Positions 1-4,245 of a stretch of 5,457 bases of DNA are shown in pieces. Position 1 is the first letter of the stretch; the number at the start of each line of letters is the position of its first letter. The stretch is from an uncultured Ruminococcus sp. (GTDB lineage: Bacteria; Bacillota; Clostridia; Oscillospirales; Acutalibacteraceae). The notes beneath the pieces were generated by a model that saw nothing but the letters and a program-made list of their open reading frames with translations, was not told the DNA's origin and searched no databases. The translations under genes and the position numbers were made by a program. Where the stretch lies: contig CADCOZ010000093.1 of NCBI GenBank assembly GCA_902803125.1, positions 1 through 5,457 on the forward strand, in the 5' to 3' direction.

Positions 1-8
1 AGTTTAAG

Positions 9-84
9 TGGAGCTGGTGGACGGACTTGAACCCCCGACCTGCTGATTACAAATCAGCTGCTCTACCAACTGAGCTACACCAGC
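9..84 (-). tRNA. tRNA-Thr, anticodon UGU
   Basis: The reverse complement folds as a complete cloverleaf: 7-bp acceptor stem GCTGGTG/CACCAGC, D arm GCTC...GAGC, 5-bp anticodon stem GCTGA/TCAGC around the loop TTTGTAA (anticodon TGT, reading ACA and other Thr codons), a 5-base variable loop AGGTC, and a T arm with loop TTCAAGT. Discriminator base T at position 12 is followed by a genomically encoded CCA at 9-11. The T stem GGGGG/CCGTC has one G-G mismatch and one G-U pair, which is mildly unusual. The acceptor, D and anticodon stems are intact, so I read it as functional. Its own promoter lies just upstream. Only 8 bases follow it in the window, so a downstream tRNA cluster cannot be judged. 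Confidence 0.96.
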
Positions 85-116
85 GAACCGCTGCCGCATT
101 TCCTGACGACTTCATT

Positions 117-145
117 ATATTATCATAAGTCCATGAATTTGTCAA
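117..145 (-). promoter_or_regulatory. Sigma-A type promoter of the tRNA-Thr gene
   Basis: On the minus strand a perfect -35 TTGACA (140-145) is followed after exactly 17 bases by a -10 TAATAT (117-122). Transcription would start near 110, about 25 bases before the mature tRNA 5' end at 84, which is a normal leader length. The region further upstream (146-190) is A/T-rich, resembling an UP-like element of stable-RNA promoters. Confidence 0.85.
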
Positions 146-260
146 GCCCTTTTTCGAAAATTTTTAGCATTTTATAAAAAAATTCTAAAGAAAGCAAAAT
201 TCGTCTGCGTTCCGATTTTTGGCTCATCAGGAACCGGCTTTTCCTGCGGGTTTGGCCTGC

Positions 261-280
261 CGTTCGCACACGTTCGCACA
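261..280. repeat. Perfect 10-bp tandem duplication
   Basis: The decamer CGTTCGCACA occurs twice back to back (261-270 and 271-280) with no mismatch. It does not extend into the flanks and lies outside any recognised gene, so it is most simply a replication-slippage duplication. A paired protein-binding site is possible but unsupported. Confidence 0.8.
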
Positions 281-335
281 GAATCCATCAGCGATGGCCT
301 AACGGCTCTTCGGCTGACGGGGGCACGGGATTCAC

Positions 336-361
336 AAAAAGCCGCCGGTGTATGGGGCGGC
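336..361 (-). terminator. Minus-strand Rho-independent terminator-like hairpin
   Basis: Read on the minus strand, GCCGCC (356-361) and GGCGGC (341-346) form a 6-bp all-GC stem around a 9-base loop, followed at once by five Ts (336-340). This is terminator architecture for leftward transcription. However, no leftward gene is seen between it and the rightward operon starting at 429, so its purpose is unclear. It may insulate the tRNA from antisense transcripts or be left over from a lost gene. Confidence 0.55.
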
Positions 362-428
362 TATTATGTCAAAATCCGCACGAACGGAAACGTATAGAAA
401 ACACGCTCTCTTTTAGCTATATTGTATC

Positions 429-458
429 TTGTCTAAAGGTGTGCGGATATGCTATAAT
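429..458 (+). promoter_or_regulatory. Extended -10 promoter of the dfx-rbr operon
   Basis: A perfect -10 TATAAT (453-458) is preceded by the extended -10 dinucleotide TG at 450-451 (TGC-TATAAT) and, 18 bases upstream, by a -35-like TTGTCT (429-434). Transcription would begin near 465, leaving about 40 bases before the first start codon. A short inverted pair TTTAG (412-416)/CTAAA (433-437) straddles the -35 and could be an operator. No convincing PerR or Fur box was identified. Confidence 0.75.
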
Positions 459-490
459 CAAATTACAGCAATCCCAATAATAACCATCAC

Positions 491-497
491 AAAGGAG
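491..497 (+). promoter_or_regulatory. Ribosome binding site that fixes the dfx start
   Basis: AAAGGAG ends 8 bases before the ATG at 506, which is ideal spacing. A GTG at 497 would overlap this site and one at 512 would sit 14 bases away, so 506 is the preferred start. Confidence 0.8.
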
Positions 498-505
498 TGT
501 TGAAA

Positions 506-880
506 ATGGAAATGAAATTCTACATCTGCAAGCACTGCGGAAACATTGTTGCTGTTGTCCGGGAAAGCGGAGCCCCGATTTCCTGCTGTGGGGAGAAAAT
601 GACCCTCATCGAACCCGGCACGACAGATGCCGCCGCTGAAAAGCACGTACCGGTTGTTGAAGTGAAGGACGGGAAGGCGGTTGTTACCGTTGGTTCTGTT
701 GCTCACCCGATGGCACCGGAGCATTACATTCAGTGGATTGCTTTGTGTACGAACAAGGGCAATCAGCGTAAACAGCTGAACCCCGGTGATGAACCAAAGG
801 CCTGTTTTGCCCTGTGTGAAGGAGAAACAGTAGAAGCCGCTTATGCCTACTGTAATCTGCACAGCTTATGGAAGAGCTGA
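506..880 (+). CDS. dfx: Desulfoferrodoxin (two-iron superoxide reductase)
   Basis: This cytoplasmic enzyme reduces superoxide to hydrogen peroxide without releasing oxygen, usually taking electrons from rubredoxin. The 124-residue product matches the normal length of the two-domain, 2Fe class. The N-terminal desulforedoxin-like domain holds the four cysteines of rubredoxin-like centre I (C8-x2-C11 and adjacent C27-C28). The catalytic domain holds the full set of centre II ligands: H47 in the E45-K46-H47-V-P motif (with the conserved Glu and Lys near the active site), H67 in HPM, H73 in HYIQWI, and C116 and H119 in the C-terminal CNLHSLW. The start at 506 is chosen for its ribosome binding site; M3 at 512 is the alternative. 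It is first in an operon, 18 bases before rubrerythrin, which would consume the peroxide made here. No key residue is missing. Confidence 0.97.
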   Translation: MEMKFYICKHCGNIVAVVRESGAPISCCGEKMTLIEPGTTDAAAEKHVPVVEVKDGKAVVTVGSVAHPMAPEHYIQWIALCTNKGNQRKQLNPGDEPKACFALCEGETVEAAYAYCNLHSLWKS

Positions 881-898
881 CAAGCAGGAGGAAACATC

Positions 899-1435
899 AT
901 GTCAAAGTATGCGGGAACACAAACCGAAAAGAACTTAGAGGCCGCATTTGCCGGCGAATCAATGGCACGAAACAAGTATACCTATTTTGCTTCCAAGGCG
1001 AAAAAAGAGGGCTATGAGCAAATTGCCGCCCTCTTCCTGAAAACAGCCGAAAACGAGCGGGAACACGCCAAACTGTGGTTCAAAGAATTGGAAGGCATCG
1101 GCTCTACGGAAGAAAACTTATCAGCGGCGGCCGACGGTGAAAACTACGAGTGGACAGATATGTACGAAGGCTTTGCGAAAACCGCTGAAGAAGAGGGATT
1201 TCCGGAACTGGCGGCCAAATTCCGGCTGGTAGCGGCCATTGAAAAACAGCACGAGGAGCGTTATCGGGCTTTACTCCGCAATTTGGAAACCGCACAGGTG
1301 TTTGAGAAAAGCGAAGTGAAGGTTTGGGAGTGCCGCAACTGCGGTCATATTGTGGTTGGCACAAAGGCTCCCGAAGTTTGCCCGACCTGTAACCATCCCC
1401 AGAGTTTCTTTGAAATCCACGCAGAAAACTATTGA
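899..1435 (+). CDS. rbr: Rubrerythrin (diiron NADH-linked peroxidase)
   Basis: Rubrerythrin reduces hydrogen peroxide to water in the cytoplasm of anaerobes, with electrons passing from NAD(P)H through rubredoxin-type donors. The 178-residue protein has the classic order of a ferritin-like four-helix domain (about 1-138) followed by a rubredoxin domain (140-178). Diiron ligands are visible in E20 and the two E-x-x-H motifs E53-x2-H56 and E115-x2-H118, plus the acidic E97-E99 stretch on the third helix. The FeS4 site is C145-x2-C148 and C161-x2-C164. An AGGAGG site (886-891) lies 7 bases before the ATG. The gene follows the superoxide reductase after 18 bases with no terminator between them, so the two are very probably co-transcribed. 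Length and motifs are normal; nothing looks truncated. Confidence 0.97.
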   Translation: MSKYAGTQTEKNLEAAFAGESMARNKYTYFASKAKKEGYEQIAALFLKTAENEREHAKLWFKELEGIGSTEENLSAAADGENYEWTDMYEGFAKTAEEEGFPELAAKFRLVAAIEKQHEERYRALLRNLETAQVFEKSEVKVWECRNCGHIVVGTKAPEVCPTCNHPQSFFEIHAENY

Positions 1436-1457
1436 TACCCAAAGCCGAAACCGATTG

Positions 1458-1501
1458 AGAACGGCGGCTGTCATGCCGGTGATTTCGATCCGTGCCGTTC
1501 T
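1458..1501. repeat. 8-bp inverted repeat after rubrerythrin
   Basis: AGAACGGC (1458-1465) is the exact reverse complement of GCCGTTCT (1494-1501). An alternative inner hairpin CGGC/GCCG (1465-1468 and 1475-1478) overlaps the left arm. No U-run follows, so this is a weak candidate for a 3' UTR structure or an accessory stop. Between here and 1595 nothing else is recognisable. Confidence 0.4.
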
Positions 1502-1595
1502 TGGATAAAGAAAAAGCGGAAGCCATACCCTTGCTGTTTTAACGTGTATTCGATCCTTTTACCAATGCGTTAATTTCTGACTTTGTCAAGGCCAA

Positions 1596-1633
1596 GTCCC
1601 CCGAACCTGTTTTTTACGGCAGGTTCGGGGGAC
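1596..1633 (+). terminator. Strong hairpin, probable dfx-rbr terminator
   Basis: A perfect 14-bp stem (1596-1609 with 1620-1633; arm begins GTCCCCCGAACC) encloses a 10-base loop TTTTTTACGG. On the plus strand it is followed by the moderately U-rich AGTTGTTTGT, so termination of the operon is plausible although the U-run is imperfect. On the minus strand no U-run follows. It is the first strong hairpin after the operon, 160 bases past the rubrerythrin stop, and sits in a convergent gap. It may instead be a dispersed palindromic repeat of the kind seen at 1676-1701. Confidence 0.6.
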
Positions 1634-1675
1634 AGTTGTTTGTACAAAAGTTCGTTGTTTATTATCCTGCGGTCA

Positions 1676-1701
1676 GGGGGACTTTCCAGTGAAAGTCCCC
1701 C
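1676..1701. repeat. Perfect GC-run palindrome with C-rich tail
   Basis: GGGGGACTTTC (1676-1686) and GAAAGTCCCCC (1691-1701) form an 11-bp perfect stem with the 4-base loop CAGT. It is followed on the plus strand by a second C-run, CGACACCCCCTC. There is no U-run on either side, so it is not a standard terminator. The layout of a G5...C5 palindrome, a short spacer and CCCCCTC recurs at 3901-3950, suggesting two members of one dispersed intergenic repeat family. On the minus strand it lies downstream of the VWA gene and could protect that mRNA's 3' end. Confidence 0.7.
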
Positions 1702-1722
1702 CGACACCCCCTCAAAGCTTAG

Positions 1723-1866
1723 ATGAGGTTCACCAAGCCCTCACCGTACAGACAATGACGAAAAGCAACGGAAAAAGTCAGACCCCTGAACATCAAGCAC
1801 CTGAAAGACATCAACATAAAAGATTTTCGCAAACTTTTCAAAGGCTTATGGGCGACACGAAGTTAG
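1723..1866 (+). other. Possible broken small reading frame or repeat body
   Basis: From an ATG at 1723 one frame runs 11 codons (beginning MRFTKPSPYRQ), meets a TGA at 1756-1758, then stays open for 35 more codons to a TAG at 1864-1866. The second part is basic and looks protein-like (it includes NIKHLKDINIKDFRKLFKG). The neighbouring plus frame is also open from 1689 to 1952, but its Gln/His/Pro-rich product runs into the antisense of the VWA gene and starts inside a palindrome, so it is unlikely to be real. I recognise no family. No ribosome binding site precedes 1723. The block may be the body of a dispersed repeat that starts with the palindrome at 1676, or a gene remnant. Confidence 0.3.
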
Positions 1867-1906
1867 TCCCTTTAGGGAGTACAGGAGCCAAGCCCTCCAA
1901 CACGCA

Positions 1907-3712
1907 TCAGTTGTCAACGGCGAATTTGCGGATGATGTCGAAGTGGCTGTAGCGTGTGGGGGTGTCGATGTGCTGCTGCTTCATGACATCCGAGGTCATG
2001 TCTAACAGCTTACTGCCGGTCATGGTGCCTTTGTGGGAGGACCGCTTGACCATCAGACCAAAGGAGGCCAGCAAAGAGGCCACAGACATATTGCGGTTGT
2101 CGGCGGCTTGCAGGTCGCCCAATGTGATTGTTTTTGTCATAACTAAGTTCTCGCCTTCGGGGGACTGATAATGTACCTCAATAAAGGCGATTTCGTCACC
2201 GCTGTTCTCGGCGGCGACATTGACATAACGGGTCTTGTAGCGGCGTTCGGCCTGCCCTCTCTTCAGCTCAATCAGGGCGGCTACATTATGCTCGGAACCC
2301 ATGCCGTCAACGGCTTTCTCCGTGTCGTGAAACTCCTGCTGTGTCAGCTGACGGGCATCGTACCCGATCAGACGGTATTCCTTCACATAGGCCGGATTGA
2401 ATTCTACCGAAATCTTGACGTTCTTCGCCACCGTTACCAGACTCGATACCAACTTTTCCCAAAGATTGTCCAGAATGTCTGCCGGATTGGATACAAACGT
2501 ATAATTGCCGTTGCCGTTGCGGGCAAGGGTTTCCATCTTGTTGTCTTTGAAGTTACGCTCGCCGTAGCCGACAATGGACAGATAAATGCCGGTCTTGCGT
2601 TTGTCCTCGATAAACTGCTTCAGACCGCCTTCTGATGTGATGCCAAAATTGAAGTCGCCGTCCGTGAAGATAAACACACGGTTATTGGCGTTTTCGTCAA
2701 AATTTTCCTGAAGGTATTCATAGGCATTGGTCAGGCCTTCACTGCCGTTGGTGCAGCCGCCGATACCGTCTATCGCCATAATAGCGTCAACGCACTTATC
2801 CATATCGCCGCAGGCTAACTGCTTCACAACCGTTACGGTTTCATCACTATAGGCAATAATCGAAACAATATCGCCTTTTTTCAGCTTGCTCATGATAGCG
2901 GCGATCGACATCTGTGTCAGAATCCATTCATCTTCCATACTGCCCGAAACGTCAACCAACAGTGCCAAATTCTGACGGCAGTCTTTGGCGGCTTTTTTGC
3001 CTTTGAAGCCTAAAAACAGCAGTTCGCTGTCGGCATTCCACGGACACGCTCCGCTTTCGGCGGTAAGACCGAACAGGTCGTCCCCTACCGGAGCGGGCAG
3101 GTCATAAGTGTAGGAATTGAGAATCTCTTCGATACGCACAAAGCTGGGGTCAATGGACTGGTGCCGTGCAATTCTACTGCGTAAATACGTCCACGAAGCA
3201 CTGTTAACATTGGCCGAGAAAATCAGCTGTGCCTGATCAAGCGGACTGTGCTGTTCATTTTCGGGGACATCATGGGTTTCGGCGGTATTCATCGGTTCTT
3301 CCGCCATTTCGACAGCGGGCATTTCCTCATCAACTATCGCACATCTTGCGGGTGCCGCCATACAGTCTAATAATTCCGGCGGTTCTGCACACGCACCATC
3401 TTCAACCGGTGCGGCCCGTCTGGCCATCGGCATAGCTCGGCCAGCCATCGCCATGCCCATAAAACCACTGCCGCCGGTCGGTGCCGAACGGAATAAACCT
3501 CTGTCCGAATCGTTCCAGTGTGTTTTTCTGTAAAAAGACCAGTCATCCTGATAAGATGTTTTGGCAGATATGCGAACCTCTGCCCCAAAACAATGTTCCG
3601 AGAGTTTTTTGACCTGACTCTTATCGTAGCCCAAGGTTTCATAGAAATGCTGTAACTCTTCAAACTGCTGTCTGGACATCTCATAGTAACGCTTTGCTTT
3701 TCTTCCGAACAT
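1907..3712 (-). CDS. YfbK-like VWA domain protein, no signal peptide
   Basis: 601 residues. The centre and C-terminus follow the YfbK plan: a VWA-associated N-terminal segment (about 162-235, with the SANVNSASWTYLRSRI and VRIEEILNSYTYDLP motifs), a VWA domain (about 245-425) and a DUF3520-like C-terminal segment (about 430-600, with SVASLLASFGLMVKRS). The metal-ion-dependent adhesion site is intact: D254-x-S256-x-S258, T321 and D351. VWA domains bind protein partners through a divalent metal; the partner here is unknown. Residues 1-75 are charged and helical-looking with no signal peptide or lipobox, so the protein appears cytoplasmic, unlike the E. coli lipoprotein YfbK. Residues 79-103 form a Gly/Met/Ala/Arg-rich linker, then a Pro/Glu-rich acidic stretch to about 160. 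GGAGGG (3720-3725) lies 7 bases before the ATG. It has its own promoter and appears monocistronic. No MoxR ATPase is adjacent. Function is not assignable from sequence. Confidence 0.9.
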   Translation of the reverse strand: MFGRKAKRYYEMSRQQFEELQHFYETLGYDKSQVKKLSEHCFGAEVRISAKTSYQDDWSFYRKTHWNDSDRGLFRSAPTGGSGFMGMAMAGRAMPMARRAAPVEDGACAEPPELLDCMAAPARCAIVDEEMPAVEMAEEPMNTAETHDVPENEQHSPLDQAQLIFSANVNSASWTYLRSRIARHQSIDPSFVRIEEILNSYTYDLPAPVGDDLFGLTAESGACPWNADSELLFLGFKGKKAAKDCRQNLALLVDVSGSMEDEWILTQMSIAAIMSKLKKGDIVSIIAYSDETVTVVKQLACGDMDKCVDAIMAIDGIGGCTNGSEGLTNAYEYLQENFDENANNRVFIFTDGDFNFGITSEGGLKQFIEDKRKTGIYLSIVGYGERNFKDNKMETLARNGNGNYTFVSNPADILDNLWEKLVSSLVTVAKNVKISVEFNPAYVKEYRLIGYDARQLTQQEFHDTEKAVDGMGSEHNVAALIELKRGQAERRYKTRYVNVAAENSGDEIAFIEVHYQSPEGENLVMTKTITLGDLQAADNRNMSVASLLASFGLMVKRSSHKGTMTGSKLLDMTSDVMKQQHIDTPTRYSHFDIIRKFAVDN

Positions 3713-3762
3713 TTTTCAGCCCTCCATCTAATGTATTTGGTGTGAAGCATTTGCTTATTCTG

Positions 3763-3791
3763 ATTTTACCATATCCTGCCGCTTTTGTAAA
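3763..3791 (-). promoter_or_regulatory. Promoter of the VWA gene
   Basis: On the minus strand TTTACA (3786-3791) and TAAAAT (3763-3768) are separated by exactly 17 bases, with an extended -10 TGG directly before the -10. Transcription would start near 3756, giving a leader of about 44 bases that contains the GGAGGG ribosome binding site at 3720-3725. Confidence 0.75.
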
Positions 3792-3869
3792 TCGGTTTAT
3801 CCCGGTGTTTTGAGCATATTCCACGGAAATTATCAACGAATCACAAGGAATTTTTCTCCCGTCAGCCAC

Positions 3870-3912
3870 TTGGGGGAACCCTTATCTCAGGGACAGTCCC
3901 TTGGGGGAACCC
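3870..3912. repeat. 12-bp direct repeat, 31 bases apart
   Basis: TTGGGGGAACCC occurs at 3870-3881 and again at 3901-3912. The second copy is the left arm of the large palindrome at 3901-3942. The first copy lacks its partner arm, as if it were a damaged or partial palindrome. Between them lies a small hairpin GGGA-CAG-TCCC (3890-3900). Confidence 0.65.
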
Positions 3913-3942
3913 CTTTTCTGGCGAAAAAAGGGGTTCCCCCAA
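3901..3942. repeat. Perfect 17-bp inverted repeat
   Basis: The arms 3901-3917 (TTGGGGGAACCCCTTTT) and 3926-3942 (AAAAGGGGTTCCCCCAA) are exact reverse complements around an 8-base loop CTGGCGAA. Right of it comes a second C-run, ACCCCCTCCC, the same arrangement as after the palindrome at 1676-1701. No U-run flanks the outer edge, so it is not a normal terminator. It lies upstream of the VWA promoter and belongs to a repeat-dense spacer. Confidence 0.85.
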
Positions 3943-3945
3943 ACC

Positions 3946-4100
3946 CCCTCCCTAAATTCGCTGACTTGATCTCCATCAACATTATTCATTATTCACTATT
4001 CATTATTCATTATTCATTTTTTCTCTCCCTCCCTAAATTCGCTGACTTGACCTGAATCACCATTATTCATTATTCGTTATTCATTATTCATTTTTTCTCC
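3946..4100. repeat. Two tandem units carrying ATTATTC heptamer arrays
   Basis: Two head-to-tail units share an identical 24-base opening (3946-3969 and 4027-4050; CCCTCCCTAAATTCGCTGAC...), a variable 11-base stretch, then a heptamer array and an ATTTTTTCTC tail. Unit 1 (3946-4026, 81 bases) has five heptamers, ATTATTC with one ACTATTC in third place. Unit 2 (4027-4100, 74 bases) has four, with GTTATTC in third place. The 7-base difference in length is exactly one heptamer, which points to slippage after duplication. No coding role is apparent: the plus frame across it gives only low-complexity peptide. Confidence 0.9.
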
Positions 4101-4108
4101 CCATCAGA

Positions 4109-4145
4109 AAGCCCCCGCAGACTTTTTCAAGGTCTGCGGGGGCTT
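4109..4145 (-). terminator. Terminator hairpin of the repeat-protein gene
   Basis: A perfect 14-bp stem (AAGCCCCCGCAGAC at 4109-4122 with its complement at 4132-4145) is extended inward by a few weaker pairs. On the minus strand it is followed by TCTGAT after the CTTT end, and on the plus strand by TTGTTTGG, so it may work in both directions. It sits about 100 bases past the stop codon of the gene at 4246 and before the VWA promoter, separating the two leftward genes into distinct transcripts. The interval 4146-4245 contains nothing else I can support. Confidence 0.75.
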
Positions 4146-4245
4146 GTTTGGATTATGCACGAGCGTAGACCCGCCGCTAAGAAAGGAATTCGCTCCGGTA
4201 TCCCTCAGCGGAACAACAGGCGTTTTCAAACGGCTGACAAAGGAC

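Larger units (their letters stand above)
146..428. other. Gene-free spacer with a short structured block
   Basis: No convincing coding frame is seen on either strand between the tRNA promoter and the dfx promoter. The left part (146-200) is A/T-rich. The middle (about 230-335) is clearly more G/C-rich and contains a 10-bp tandem repeat. It also holds a self-complementary block: GAATCC (281-286) pairs with GGATTC (328-333), enclosing the small hairpin CCATC/GATGG (285-289 and 293-297, sharing two bases with the outer arm). A minus-strand hairpin with a U-run lies at 336-361. It could be the decayed end of a former gene or a small structured RNA; I cannot tell which. Confidence 0.5.

Noticed and set aside
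9..84. tRNA-Thr as an integration site for a mobile element
   Set aside because: No duplicated tRNA 3' end, integrase gene or other attachment-site evidence occurs in the window.
453..467. Possible PerR box over the dfx -10 region
   Set aside because: The match to the TTATAATNATTATAA consensus is good only in the half that is also the -10 hexamer; the other half is poor.
497..505. GTG at 497 as the dfx start
   Set aside because: It overlaps the AAAGGAG ribosome binding site, which is ideally spaced for the ATG at 506.
458..862. 134-codon minus-strand open frame opposite dfx
   Set aside because: It is fully antisense to the desulfoferrodoxin gene, whose motifs are unmistakable, and its product shows no family features.
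1104..1526. Minus-strand frames opposite rubrerythrin
   Set aside because: They are shadows of the rubrerythrin coding frame; the products are Arg/Pro/Ser-rich with no recognisable domain.
2171..2635. 154-codon plus-strand frame inside the VWA gene
   Set aside because: It is antisense to the conserved VWA domain, including the metal-site region, and lacks a ribosome binding site.
3810..4055. 81-codon plus-strand frame across the palindromes and heptamers
   Set aside because: Its peptide merely translates the repeats (recurring LPKFADL and HYS motifs) and it has no ribosome binding site.
3981..4096. Possible CRISPR array
   Set aside because: The repeats are 7-base units with no spacers, and the larger units number only two; no cas gene is present.
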